Positions 17,326 through 26,275 of a stretch of 64,000 nt of DNA are shown here, one piece after another (position 1 is the first letter of the stretch; the number at the start of each line of letters is the position of its first letter). The position numbers and the translations under genes are program-made. Source of the DNA: Mesorhizobium sp. AR07 (lineage in GTDB: Bacteria; Pseudomonadota; Alphaproteobacteria; Rhizobiales; Rhizobiaceae); the NCBI RefSeq assembly GCF_024746815.1, contig NZ_CP080525.1, forward strand, positions 1,922,001 to 1,986,000, read 5' to 3'. The notes beneath the pieces are model-generated. The model made no database searches. It saw only the letters and a program-made list of their open reading frames with translations, and had not been told where the DNA came from.

Positions 17326-18510
17326 TCACCCAAATCGCGCCGCCGTCCACGCGCCGCTCGCCGCATTCGACTCCACCGCCGCCGCAACGAACTTCACGCC
17401 GCGCGCGCCGTCGACGACATCGGGCACCTGCGCCGCACGCGCCGGGTCGACCTCGCCGCCCGAACGATGGGCGCGGATGATGTCGGCGGCGTCGCGGTAG
17501 AAATTGGCGAAGGCCTCGATATAGCCTTCGGGGTGCGCCGCCGGCATGCGCGACACGCGCCGGCTCTCTTCGGTCGAGCCATGGCCGCCACGCACCAGCG
17601 TGCGCGTTTCCTCGCCGTAGATGGAGAAGCGCAATTCCTCCGGCCGCGCGCCCGACCATTCCAGCCCGGCTCTGTCGCCATAGAGGCGCACGGAGAGATC
17701 GTTGTAATGGCCGGGCGATGTCTGGCTCGCGAGGAGCGTGCCGCGCGCCCCGCCTGTCCAGCGCACCAGCACATGCGCATTGTCGTCGAGCCGCCGTCCC
17801 GGCACCGCGGTGAACAGGTCGGCCGACACCGCCTCGGCCTCGCAGCCCGAAATGTAGCTCGCTAGGTTGAAGGCATGCACGCCGATATCGGCCAGCACCG
17901 CCGACTGCCCTGCCCTTGCCGGATCGGTGCGCCATTCCGCCTGCTTCTGGCCCTCGGCATCGATCGGCCTGGTCAGCCAGTCCTGGATGTAGGCGCCATG
18001 CACGGAGACGATGCGCCCCAGCTCGCCCGCCGCCACCATTTCGCGCGCCTGCCGAACCATGGCGTATCCGGTGTTGTTGAGGGTGACGACGAAGCGGCGC
18101 TTTTTCGCCCGCGCCAGCGCCACCAGCGCTTCAGCCTCGCCCAATGTCGTCGACAACGGCTTGTCGCAGATCACGTCGATGCCGGCCTCGAGAAAGGCGG
18201 TTGCGATCGGCGCGTGCAGATGGTTGGGCGTGACGATGACGACAGCTTCGATGCCGTCCGGTCGCGCGGCTTCGGCCTGTGCCATGACCCGATAATCGGC
18301 ATAGCTGCGCTCCGGCGCGATGCCGATCTCGGCGGCCGAGGCGGCGGCGTTTTCAGGGTCCGAGGACAGCGCCCCGGCGACCAGCACGATCTGGTCGTCA
18401 AGGCGCATCGCCAGCCGGTGCACGGCGCCGATGAAGGCGTTGCGGCCGCCGCCGACCATGCCGACCCGCAAACGTTGGCGTGTCGATCCGTCCGATGTTG
18501 CATAGACCAT
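17326..18510 (-). CDS. Gfo/Idh/MocA-family oxidoreductase
   Basis: This NAD(P)-dependent sugar dehydrogenase has 394 residues. The N-terminal Rossmann motif GMVGGGRNAF lies near residue 17, the strand IVTPNHLHAP follows, and the diagnostic CDKPLSTT provides the family Lys-Pro pair. The C-terminal half contains the substrate-domain motif DIGVHAFNLA with the probable catalytic His. Enzymes of this family oxidise or reduce inositols, glucose derivatives or sugar acids. Start at 18510 follows GGAGGA by eight bases. It is divergent from the RpiR regulator and is probably part of the same catabolic locus. Confidence 0.9.
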   Translation of the reverse strand: MVYATSDGSTRQRLRVGMVGGGRNAFIGAVHRLAMRLDDQIVLVAGALSSDPENAAASAAEIGIAPERSYADYRVMAQAEAARPDGIEAVVIVTPNHLHAPIATAFLEAGIDVICDKPLSTTLGEAEALVALARAKKRRFVVTLNNTGYAMVRQAREMVAAGELGRIVSVHGAYIQDWLTRPIDAEGQKQAEWRTDPARAGQSAVLADIGVHAFNLASYISGCEAEAVSADLFTAVPGRRLDDNAHVLVRWTGGARGTLLASQTSPGHYNDLSVRLYGDRAGLEWSGARPEELRFSIYGEETRTLVRGGHGSTEESRRVSRMPAAHPEGYIEAFANFYRDAADIIRAHRSGGEVDPARAAQVPDVVDGARGVKFVAAAVESNAASGAWTAARFG

Positions 18511-18591
18511 TTTCAAATTCCTCCAGATATCCCGCTAATTCCTTGACATAGGTCTTGAGCATTCGAGCCAACGCCCACCGTCGAGTTCTGT

Positions 18592-18753
18592 GGCGCCCCC
18601 CTCTGTCCTGCCGGACATCTCCCCCACAAGGAGGGGGATTGGCAGCTTGGTCGCCGGCGCCATTCTTGCGACATCCGAGATTGGCGAAGGCAGTCGTGGC
18701 AGCCGATCTCCCCCCGCGTGGGGGAGATGTCCGGCAGGACAGAGGGGGGCGCC
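18592..18753. repeat. 162-bp inverted-repeat element, copy 1
   Basis: The two outer arms (18592-18625 and 18720-18753) are perfect 34-bp inverted copies that begin GGCGCCCCCCTCTGTCC. Inner small hairpins lie next to each arm. Copies 2 and 3 are at 24482-24644 and 27275-27434, with conserved arms and diverged middles, as in short non-autonomous palindromic elements. This copy lies between the divergent Gfo/Idh and RpiR genes. Confidence 0.9.
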
Positions 18754-18819
18754 GTAGAGCACTACTCGAGCAGTTCACGTCCTTCTCCGAGGCCACGGCC
18801 TTCCAGTCGAACACGATTT

Positions 18820-18840
18820 CCAATTTCCATATTGTAAAAC
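18820..18840 (+). promoter_or_regulatory. candidate RpiR operator at its own promoter
   Basis: TTCCATATTGTAAAA at 18825-18839 resembles the palindrome TTCCATATCTGGAAAAA found before the SDR at 19838. Both lie in short AT-rich islands just before a start codon of the same locus. The match is by eye only. Confidence 0.4.
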
Positions 18841-18865
18841 GTTCGTGCCGCGCTAGCCTGAAATC

Positions 18866-19759
18866 ATGAGTGGGGCTGGCAAATCATCGGGACGGTCCAT
18901 TACCGACGAGGCTGCGACGCGCAAGCGCGGACGCTCGCTGGCGGCGCTCGGCTACATCCAGCCGCGGACCTATGAGGAACTGCGCGCGGTGCTGTCGTCC
19001 GGCACGGTGCATTTCCCCAAGCGGCTGCGCCAGGTCGCGATCTTCCTTTGGCAGCATCCGAGCGATGTGGCGCTCGGCACCATCGCCCAGGTGGCGGCAC
19101 AGGCCGGCGTGCAGCCCTCGACGCTGGTGCGGTTCGCCCAGATCTTCGGCTATGCCGGCTTTTCCGATTTCCAGGGCCTGTTTAAGGACCACGTCAAGGG
19201 ATCCTGGCCGGACGGGCGCGGCGAGCAGCGGACCGAGGCCGAGCCCAACGCCAATCTGCATTTCCTGCACGGCATGGTCGGCGCCTCGCAGGCTTCGCTT
19301 GGCCGCATCGAGAGCGGCTTCGACGTTGAGAGTTTCGACAAGATGGTCACGCTGCTGGCAGCCGCCGACCTGATCTATGTCATCGGCTCCAAGCGCGCCT
19401 TTCCCGTCACCACCTATCTGTCGCTGACGCTCTCGCAGCAAGGCGTGCGCAACGTGCTGGTCGACAATGTCGGCTCCACCGCGCTCGACCAGGTCGGCTG
19501 CATCGGCAAGCGGGATGCAGTGCTGGCGGTCTCCTTCAGCCCCTACAATTCGATCACACCCGACCTTGTCGCGGTGGCGCATGAGCGCAGCGCCCGCATC
19601 GTCACCATCACTGACAGCACCTTCAGCCCGCTGATCCGGCTGTCTGACACCTGGCTTGAAGTGGTCGAGTCCGACTTTGCCGGCTTCCGCTCGCTGGCGG
19701 CGTCGCTCGCCGTCGGCATGGCGCTGGTCCATGGCGTCGTCGCCCGCCGCGGCACGTGA
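18866..19759 (+). CDS. MurR/RpiR-family transcriptional regulator
   Basis: The 297-residue protein has an N-terminal RpiR helix-turn-helix (about residues 30-105, with ALGTIAQVAAQAGVQPSTLVRFAQIFGYAGFSDFQ) and a C-terminal SIS sugar-phosphate-binding domain (about 140-285, with YVIGSKRAFPVTTYL and AVSFSPYN). Family members are usually repressors released by a phosphosugar. It heads the second sugar locus, with the Gfo/Idh gene divergent and the SDR, polyol dehydrogenase, isomerase and transporter genes downstream on its strand, so it is their likely local regulator. Confidence 0.93.
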   Translation: MSGAGKSSGRSITDEAATRKRGRSLAALGYIQPRTYEELRAVLSSGTVHFPKRLRQVAIFLWQHPSDVALGTIAQVAAQAGVQPSTLVRFAQIFGYAGFSDFQGLFKDHVKGSWPDGRGEQRTEAEPNANLHFLHGMVGASQASLGRIESGFDVESFDKMVTLLAAADLIYVIGSKRAFPVTTYLSLTLSQQGVRNVLVDNVGSTALDQVGCIGKRDAVLAVSFSPYNSITPDLVAVAHERSARIVTITDSTFSPLIRLSDTWLEVVESDFAGFRSLAASLAVGMALVHGVVARRGT

Positions 19760-19795
19760 GGCGCTACTGGCACAATTGACTATCGGGAATTGACG

Positions 19796-19809
19796 TTCCA
19801 TATCTGGAA
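19796..19809 (+). promoter_or_regulatory. palindrome TTCCA-TATC-TGGAA before the SDR gene
   Basis: A perfect 5-bp inverted repeat around four bases lies 29 bp before the start codon at 19838, in an AT-rich patch. It shares its left half with a sequence in the RpiR promoter. It is the best operator candidate for the RpiR regulator in the operon. Confidence 0.5.
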
Positions 19810-19837
19810 AAATAGAAACTTTGTTCCGGGAGGAGGA

Positions 19838-20620
19838 ATGGAGATCAGGCTCGACGGCAAGGTGGTGCTGGTCACCGGCGCGACGCAAGGCATCGGCCGC
19901 GCCATCGCCGAGACGCTGGCGCGTTCGGGCGCCGGCGGCCTGCTGGTCACCGGCCGCGAGAAAGCGCGCGGCGATCCCGTGGCGGCCGAGCTTTCCCAGT
20001 TGGGCACGCCGACTGTCTTCGTCGCCGCCGACCTCTCCGACCCGCAAGCCCCCGCCCTGCTGGCGCAGGCCTGCATCGAGCGCTTCGGCCGCATCGATGC
20101 GCTGGTCAACGCCGCCGGCCTGACCGACCGCGCGTCCTTCCTCGATGCCAATCTCGACGACTGGGCATCGCTGTTCGCCGTCAACGCGCGGGCGCCGTTC
20201 TTCCTGATGCAGGCGGCGATCGCCGACATGAAGAATCGCGGCCTGGGCGGCGCCATCGTCAACATTCTGTCGATCAACGCGCATTGCGGCTCGCCGGAGC
20301 TCGCCGTCTATTCCGCCAGCAAGGGCGCGCTGGCGACGCTGACCAAGAACGCCGCCAACGCTCATCGCTTCGACCGCATCCGCGTCAACGGCATCAATGT
20401 CGGCTGGACCGACACGCCGGCCGAGCGCGCCATGCAGGCCGACACGCTCGGTCATGGCCCAGGCTGGCTCGACGCCGCCAACGCCGCGCAGCCTTTCGGC
20501 CGTCTGTTCTCGACGAACGATATCGCGAACCTCGCCGTCTTCCTGCTTTCCGACGCGGCGGGACCGATGACCGGCACGCTGGTCGACCAGGAACAGTGGG
20601 TGATCGGGGCGAACCGGTGA
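19838..20620 (+). CDS. short-chain dehydrogenase/reductase of the second sugar locus
   Basis: This classical SDR of 260 residues has the cofactor motif TGATQGIG, NAAG in LVNAAGL, the Ser-containing strand ILSINAH and the catalytic YSASKG. The C-terminal VNGINVGWTDTPAE is typical of the family. It should interconvert a hydroxyl and keto group of a sugar or polyol. GGAGGAGG lies just before the ATG at 19838; the ORF begins further upstream but that part overlaps the putative operator. Its stop overlaps the GTG start of the next gene by four bases, so the two enzymes are co-translated and probably act in one pathway. Confidence 0.9.
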   Translation: MEIRLDGKVVLVTGATQGIGRAIAETLARSGAGGLLVTGREKARGDPVAAELSQLGTPTVFVAADLSDPQAPALLAQACIERFGRIDALVNAAGLTDRASFLDANLDDWASLFAVNARAPFFLMQAAIADMKNRGLGGAIVNILSINAHCGSPELAVYSASKGALATLTKNAANAHRFDRIRVNGINVGWTDTPAERAMQADTLGHGPGWLDAANAAQPFGRLFSTNDIANLAVFLLSDAAGPMTGTLVDQEQWVIGANR

Positions 20621-22161
20621 GCGTAGCTTCTGCATCGCCCGAAGGGCTTGGCCCGGCACTGCTTAGCCGGCTTCCATCCTCCGTGCAGAAGCCGGCCTAT
20701 GACCGCGCGGCGCTCGCGCCCGGCATGGCGCATCTGGGCGTCGGCGCCTTCCACCGCTGCCATCAGGCCGAATACACCGACGATCTGCTGGCCAGCCATT
20801 TCGACCGCTGGGGCGTGGTCGGCATCAACATTCGCCCGCCCAGCCTCACCGAGACGCTCGGCCGGCAAGGCGGCCTCTACACGCGGTTGATCCGCGAGAA
20901 CCAACGCATCGAGGCGCGCGTCATCGGAAGCATCGTCAAGGTGGTCGACAGCCAGTCCAGTGCCGCCCCGGCGCTCGACGTGCTGTCCTCAGCTGACATC
21001 GACCTGGTGACGATGACGGTGACCGAAAAAGGCTATTGCCACATCCCGTCAAGCGGCGAACTCGATCTCGACCATCCCGACATCGTCCACGACCTCGCCA
21101 ACCCCGGGACACCGCGCAGCGTGCCCGGCATATTGGCGCGGGCGCTGGAGCTGCGCCGGGCCACGCATGGAAGGCCGCTGACGCTGCTCTCCTGCGACAA
21201 CATTCAGACCAACGGCGTCATCCTGGCCAATGTCGTGCAGGCTTTTGCCGAACGACGCGGCAATGGTCTCATCGACTGGATTGCGGCCAACGCCACCTTC
21301 CCTTCGGCCATGGTCGACCGCATCGCGCCGGCGGTCACGCAAGCCGATCTCGACAGCGTCGAGCAGCGCCATGGCTACCGCGATGCCGCCGTCGTCGTCG
21401 GCGAGCCGTTCCGGCAATGGGTGATCGAACAAAAGTTCGCCGGCCGCATGCCGCGCTGGGATCGCGTCGGCGCGACCTTCGTCGATGACGTCACACCGTT
21501 CGAGCATCTCAAGATGCGGGTGCTCAACGGCGCCCAGACGACGCTTGCCACGCTCGGCGTGCTGGCCGGCCTCGAACACACATTCGATGCCATCGCCGAT
21601 CCGTTGCTGTCGGCCTTCGTGCGGCGCATGCTGGTCGAGGAGACGCTGCCGACGCTGCTGCCGGTGCCTGATATGGAGCCATTGGCCTATGTCGAGCAGA
21701 GCCTCGGCCGGCTGAAGAACACCGCGATCCGCCACCGCAACCACCAGATCGCCACCGACGGCTCGCAGAAGATCGTCCAGCGCCTGCTCAACCCGATCCG
21801 CGACCGGCTCGGACAAGGCGCAAGCATCGGGCTGCTGCCGGTGCCGGTCGCCGGCTGGATGGCCTATCTGATCCAGGCCTCGGAAAAATTCGGCAAACGC
21901 TGGCCGGTGTCGGACCCCTATGCCGGCAAGGTCGCCGCGATTGCCGACGCAACCGGCCGCGATCCACACGCGTTGGCCGCCGGCGTCCTTGCCATAGACA
22001 CGATTTTCGACCCCGGCCTTGCCGCGAACGACACGTTTCGCAAGGCCGTCATTTCAGCGCTCGGCGCGCTGCTTTCGGACGATCCGATGGCGGCCGTCAG
22101 GCACAGTCTGCAACAAGGTGAGGCCGCACGGTTGAAGCGGCCCTCACAATCGGCATTATAG
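20617..22161 (+). CDS. mannitol dehydrogenase-family polyol/hexuronate dehydrogenase
   Basis: The 514-residue protein belongs to the long-chain polyol dehydrogenases (mannitol, arabinitol and fructuronate enzymes). The N-terminal Rossmann region begins MAHLGVGAFHRCHQ, the middle has SCDNIQTNG with the conserved Asn, and the catalytic-domain motif KMRVLNGAQTTLA supplies the expected Lys. Members oxidise D-mannitol or D-arabinitol or reduce fructuronate with NAD(H). It starts at GTG, overlapping the SDR stop as GTGA, which agrees with translational coupling. The substrate cannot be fixed from sequence. Confidence 0.9.
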   Translation: MSVASASPEGLGPALLSRLPSSVQKPAYDRAALAPGMAHLGVGAFHRCHQAEYTDDLLASHFDRWGVVGINIRPPSLTETLGRQGGLYTRLIRENQRIEARVIGSIVKVVDSQSSAAPALDVLSSADIDLVTMTVTEKGYCHIPSSGELDLDHPDIVHDLANPGTPRSVPGILARALELRRATHGRPLTLLSCDNIQTNGVILANVVQAFAERRGNGLIDWIAANATFPSAMVDRIAPAVTQADLDSVEQRHGYRDAAVVVGEPFRQWVIEQKFAGRMPRWDRVGATFVDDVTPFEHLKMRVLNGAQTTLATLGVLAGLEHTFDAIADPLLSAFVRRMLVEETLPTLLPVPDMEPLAYVEQSLGRLKNTAIRHRNHQIATDGSQKIVQRLLNPIRDRLGQGASIGLLPVPVAGWMAYLIQASEKFGKRWPVSDPYAGKVAAIADATGRDPHALAAGVLAIDTIFDPGLAANDTFRKAVISALGALLSDDPMAAVRHSLQQGEAARLKRPSQSAL

Positions 22162-22185
22162 CTATCGGTCGTGAAGTCGCGAGCC

Positions 22186-22289
22186 GAGCAATTCCAGGAA
22201 AAGTGTGAAACGGTTTTCCGTCCGGAATTGCCTCAAGAACAAAGGGATAGAGCGGTTCTTCGTTTCCGTGAAACGATGAACCGTTCTAG
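22186..22289. repeat. two-hairpin rhizobial intergenic repeat, copy A
   Basis: The first stem is GCAATTCC/GGAATTGC with an inner GGAAAA/TTTTCC. The second is TAGAGCGGTTC/GAACCGTTCTA with an inner CGTTTC/GAAACG. The same architecture with different stem bases is at 31144-31248. It ends directly before the ribosome site of the isomerase gene, so that gene's leader contains the second hairpin. Confidence 0.85.
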
Positions 22290-22298
22290 GGAGGCATG

Positions 22299-23213
22299 AT
22301 GAAACTTGGAGTGCTCACCGCACCATTCGCGGAGACGCCGCTTGGCGAGGTCGCCAGCTGGGCAAGCTCGGCCGGCTTCGAGGCGCTGGAAATCGCCTGC
22401 TGGCCGAAATCCTCGGGCGCCAGCCGCCGCTATGCCGGCACCAGCCATATCGACGCCGCCTCGACCTCCGCTTCGCAGGCGAAGGAAATCGTCGCTTCAC
22501 TGGCGGAGAAGAACCTTTCCGTCTCCGGCCTCGGCTATTATCCCAACCCGCTGCATCCCGATCCCGCCCACCGCGAGGCGGTGATCGGCCATCTGAAGAA
22601 GGTGATCGTGCTGGCCGCCAATATGGGCGTGCCCGCCGTCAACACCTTCTGCGGCGGCGACGCCTCGAAAACCGTCGACGTCAACTGGCAGGACGCGCTC
22701 ACGGTCTGGCCCGAAATCATCGCCCATGCGCGCGACCATGGCGTCAAGCTCGCCTTCGAGAACTGCCCGATGATCTTCAGCTATGACGAGTGGCCGGGCG
22801 GGCACAACATCGCCTATTCGCCGCTGGTCTGGCGCCGCATCCTCGAAGCCTGGGGCGGCGATGTCGGCATGAATTTCGACCCGTCGCACCTGGTCTGGCA
22901 GATGATCGACCAGGCCCGCTTCATCAGGGAATTCGGCCCCTACATGCTGCATGTCCACGCCAAAGACCTGATGATTGATCATGATGGACTCTATGAGCGC
23001 GGAATCCTTTCGGCTGGCATAGGCTGGCAGGTGCCGCGCATGCCGGGGCTCGGCGATGTCGACTGGAACGGCTTCTTCTCCGGCCTCTACCGGGCCGGCT
23101 ATGACGGGCCTATCATCATCGAACACGAGGACCGTCGGTTCGAAGGCAGCGACGACAAGGTCAAGCGGGGTTTCCTGCTCGCCCGCGACGTGCTGCGTCC
23201 GTTCGTCAAATGA
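22299..23213 (+). CDS. sugar phosphate isomerase/epimerase-like TIM-barrel protein
   Basis: The 304-residue protein is of the AP-endonuclease-2/xylose-isomerase-like TIM-barrel family. Metal-ligand motifs are visible: FENCP with Glu, NFDPSHLVWQ with Asp/His, HVHAKD with His, and IIIEHED with Glu near the end. Such enzymes isomerise or epimerise ketoses or inositol derivatives, or dehydrate them, with a divalent metal. Two adjacent ATGs (22296, 22299) occur; the second is better spaced from GGGAGG. It is placed between the polyol dehydrogenase and the binding protein of the same locus. Confidence 0.88.
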   Translation: MKLGVLTAPFAETPLGEVASWASSAGFEALEIACWPKSSGASRRYAGTSHIDAASTSASQAKEIVASLAEKNLSVSGLGYYPNPLHPDPAHREAVIGHLKKVIVLAANMGVPAVNTFCGGDASKTVDVNWQDALTVWPEIIAHARDHGVKLAFENCPMIFSYDEWPGGHNIAYSPLVWRRILEAWGGDVGMNFDPSHLVWQMIDQARFIREFGPYMLHVHAKDLMIDHDGLYERGILSAGIGWQVPRMPGLGDVDWNGFFSGLYRAGYDGPIIIEHEDRRFEGSDDKVKRGFLLARDVLRPFVK

Positions 23214-23369
23214 CGGCGCACATGCATGTTGCCCAAAAATGCGTGGCGGTTTTGGGAACACGACAAGCATAGGAAGAGGAAATTAAGGCGCGCCGCATGA
23301 ATCTCTTTACAAACGACGCGGTTTAACGACTTGAAACTGAACTGAAAAACAATGTGGAGGAAGTTTGAC

Positions 23370-24404
23370 ATGAAAAAATACCTGACCATGGTCCCGCTAC
23401 TTGCCGGCGCGGCCTTCCTGGCTTCGGTGGGCGCCTCGTCCGCCGCGGGCAAATACACGATCGGCATCTCCAACACCGTGCAGGGCAATGGCTGGCGCGA
23501 GGAGATGGTCTGCGCCATGAAGGCGCAAGCGCTGGCTTCCGGCGAGGTCGCCAAGCTCAACATCGCCCACCGCAACACCGACGCGGCCGGCCAGTTGGAA
23601 GACATCCGCAACCTGATCAGCGCCAAGGTCGACGCCATCGTCGTCAACCCGGCCGATCCGGCCGGCATCAAGGCGGGCCTCGAGGAAGCCACCAAGGCCG
23701 GCATCGTCGTCGTCGCCGTCGACCAGGCGGTCACCGAGCCGTCGGCCTACATCATCTCCAACAACCAGGAACAATACGCCTATCTCGGCGCCAAATGGCT
23801 GTTTGGCCAGATGGGCGGCAAGGGCGAGGTGTTCTACATGCGTGGTGCGGCCGGCGCGTCCGCCGACAGCGATCGCGACAAGGGCTTCAAGAAGGCGCTG
23901 GCCGAATTCCCCAACGTGAAGGTCGCGCAGGAAGTTTTCACCGGCTGGCAGCAGGACCAGGCCAAGCAGCAGATGCTGTCCTTCCTCGCCACCGGCACGC
24001 CGTTCAACGGCGTGTGGACCTCCGGCATCGACAACGTCATCGTCGACGCGCTGGTCGAGTCGCAGGCGCCGTTGGTGCCGGTGGTCGGCGCCGACAATGC
24101 CGGCTTCGTCGGCCAGCTGAGCTCCGTCAAGGGCCTCGTCGGCGCTGCCGTCACCAACCCCGGCTCGATCGGCGGCGCCGGCGTGACGCTCGCCCTGCAG
24201 ATCCTCGACGGCAAGAAGCCGGCACAGCAGACCGTGCTGGTCAACCCGCAGCTTTGGGACAACGCCACCGAGGAAGGCAAGGCCAAGCTGAAGGCCGCCG
24301 CCGATCCGTCGCTGAGCCCAGAATGGCCGGTGTCGATCTCGATCCCCGACTGGACGACGTACACGAAGGACCAGATCGTGGCGTGCAAGGGCCCGGGCGA
24401 GTAA
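23370..24404 (+). CDS. periplasmic sugar-binding protein of the second ABC importer
   Basis: The 344-residue protein has a Sec signal peptide (KKYL start, hydrophobic core, cleavage near ASSAAG around residue 27) and a type I periplasmic-binding fold: TIGISNTVQGNGWREE, VDAIVVNPADPAGI and VVAVDQAV. The pattern is that of peripla_BP_4 binding proteins for sugars or polyols. Two Cys (residue near 50, and near the C-terminus) could pair. GGAGG is nine bases before the ATG at 23370. It is followed by a hairpin element and then by the ATPase and permeases, as expected when the binding protein is needed in excess. Confidence 0.93.
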   Translation: MKKYLTMVPLLAGAAFLASVGASSAAGKYTIGISNTVQGNGWREEMVCAMKAQALASGEVAKLNIAHRNTDAAGQLEDIRNLISAKVDAIVVNPADPAGIKAGLEEATKAGIVVVAVDQAVTEPSAYIISNNQEQYAYLGAKWLFGQMGGKGEVFYMRGAAGASADSDRDKGFKKALAEFPNVKVAQEVFTGWQQDQAKQQMLSFLATGTPFNGVWTSGIDNVIVDALVESQAPLVPVVGADNAGFVGQLSSVKGLVGAAVTNPGSIGGAGVTLALQILDGKKPAQQTVLVNPQLWDNATEEGKAKLKAAADPSLSPEWPVSISIPDWTTYTKDQIVACKGPGE

Positions 24405-24481
24405 GCACTGCTTTGAATTGCATGGCGAGGACGGCGGCTGCCATCCTCGCCATGCAAGGATTTGACAGGTTAGCGCTCTAC

Positions 24482-24644
24482 GGCGCCCCCCTCTGTCCTG
24501 CCGGACATCTCCCCCTCAAGGGGGGAGATTGGGCAGTTCCGGCGCCGGCCTTCGTCTTGCAACGTTGAAAATTGCCGAAAGCCAAGGTGACAGCCAATCT
24601 CCCCCCTCGAGGGGGAGATGTCCGGCAGGACAGAGGGGGGCGCC
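24482..24644. repeat. 163-bp inverted-repeat element, copy 2
   Basis: Outer arms 24482-24515 and 24611-24644 are perfect 34-bp inverted copies, identical to those of the element at 18592. It lies between the binding-protein stop and the ATPase start. An mRNA hairpin here would protect the upstream message and may reduce read-through. Confidence 0.9.
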
Positions 24645-24715
24645 GTAGAGTATCAGCCCATCAAGACAGTCGGGCTCCATAACATTTAAACAGCTTAGAA
24701 CGAGAACCCAGCAAC

Positions 24716-26275
24716 TTGACCGCCAACCCCCTCCTAGACGCCACCGGCGTCGCCAAGAATTACGGCGCGGTGGCAGCACTTCGCAACGCGTCGCTGTCGG
24801 TGCTGCCGGGCGAGGTTCATGCGCTGATGGGCGCCAATGGCGCCGGCAAGTCGACGCTGGTGAAGATCCTGACCGGCGCCATCCAGGCCAACGCCGGGCG
24901 CATCCTGATCCGGGGCGAGGCGCGCGACGTGCGCTCGCCCGCCGCGGCGCGCCGCGCCGGCCTTTTGCCCGTCTACCAGGAGCCGTCGCTGATCCCCGAT
25001 CTCGACGTGCTGTCCAATCTGCGGCTGACCGGCACGCCGGTCGAGCCGTTCCGCGCCTGGGTGCGCGAACTCGGCATTCCCGACCTCGACATCCGCGACA
25101 CCGCGCGCGACATTCCGCTGGCCGTGCTGCGCGTACTTGACCTGGCGCGTGCGCTGGCCGTCGAGCCCGACGTGCTGCTGCTCGATGAGATGACGGCAGC
25201 CCTGCCCGCCAACCTCGCCGAAAAGGTGCTGGAAGTGGTGCGCCGCCAGGGCGACAGCGGCCGCGCGGTGATCTTCATCTCGCACCGCTTCGTTGAGATC
25301 TCGGCGCTGTGCGACCGCGCCACCGTGCTGCGCGACGGCGAGACCGTCGGCGTCGTCGACATCGTGCCCGGCGTCGAGGAAAAGATCGTCGAGCTGATGC
25401 TCGGCGCCCGCATCGAAAAGACCCATGTCGCCGCCCGCAGCGCTGCCCAAAAGGCCGCGCCCGCCCCTGCCCGCCCGCGGCTCTCCGTGCGCAATTTGCG
25501 TGTCGGCACCAAGCTCAACGACGTCTCCTTCGATCTCGCCGATGGCGAGGTCGCCGGCGTCGTCGCGCTCGAAGGCCAAGGCCAGGACGAGCTGTTCGCC
25601 GCCCTTGCCGGTTCGATCCGGCCCTCGGGCGGCACCATCGAGGTCGACGGCCAGCCGGCGAAATTTTCGCATCCCATCGATGCCATCCGCGCCGGCCTCG
25701 CCTATGTGCCGGGCGACCGCGCCGAGGCGCTGGCCATGCAGCGCTCGGTGCGCGAGAACATCGCACTGCCCTTCAGCGCCGCCCTGCGCAACTGGGGGCC
25801 TATCCGCATGCGCCAGGAGCGCGCCAAGGTGGTCAGCGCCATCGAACGGCTGCAGATCGACACCCGCGCGCAAGGCGAAGTGCAGCGCCTGTCCGGCGGC
25901 AACCAGCAGAAGGTGACCATCGCCCGCTGGATCGCCGCCGATACGCGGACCCTGCTGTGTTTCGACCCGACGCGCGGCATCGATGTCGGCACCAAGCAGG
26001 AGATCTACAAATTGCTGCGCGAGCTCGCCGGCCACGGCAAGTCGGTGCTGTTCTACACCTCCGAGCTGGAAGAAGTGCAGCGCGTCTGCGACCGCGTCAT
26101 CGTCATCTTCGGCGGCCGCGTTGTTGACATCTTCCCGGTCGAGGAGGCCGACGAGCCGGCGCTGATGCGCGCCGCCTACGGCCTGCCGCGAGGCGCCAAG
26201 GCGGATGTCGGCATCCTCGCCGATCCTCACTCTTCTTCTCCGGAGACCTCGAATTCGCCTGGGGCGACGCCATGA
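24716..26275 (+). CDS. sugar ABC transporter ATPase, two domains (RbsA/XylG type), one site degenerate
   Basis: The 519-residue protein holds two nucleotide-binding domains. Domain 1 has Walker A GANGAGKST and Walker B VLLLDEMTAAL, but the signature LSGGQ position reads IPLAVLR. Domain 2 has a good signature (RLSGGNQQK) and FDPTRGID, but its Walker A reads EGQGQDEL. One composite site (Walker A of 1 with signature of 2) is therefore intact and the other is degenerate, as in several sugar importers. The start is a TTG at 24716; no ATG exists before the Walker A motif. Its stop overlaps the permease start (ATGA). Confidence 0.9.
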   Translation: MTANPLLDATGVAKNYGAVAALRNASLSVLPGEVHALMGANGAGKSTLVKILTGAIQANAGRILIRGEARDVRSPAAARRAGLLPVYQEPSLIPDLDVLSNLRLTGTPVEPFRAWVRELGIPDLDIRDTARDIPLAVLRVLDLARALAVEPDVLLLDEMTAALPANLAEKVLEVVRRQGDSGRAVIFISHRFVEISALCDRATVLRDGETVGVVDIVPGVEEKIVELMLGARIEKTHVAARSAAQKAAPAPARPRLSVRNLRVGTKLNDVSFDLADGEVAGVVALEGQGQDELFAALAGSIRPSGGTIEVDGQPAKFSHPIDAIRAGLAYVPGDRAEALAMQRSVRENIALPFSAALRNWGPIRMRQERAKVVSAIERLQIDTRAQGEVQRLSGGNQQKVTIARWIAADTRTLLCFDPTRGIDVGTKQEIYKLLRELAGHGKSVLFYTSELEEVQRVCDRVIVIFGGRVVDIFPVEEADEPALMRAAYGLPRGAKADVGILADPHSSSPETSNSPGATP

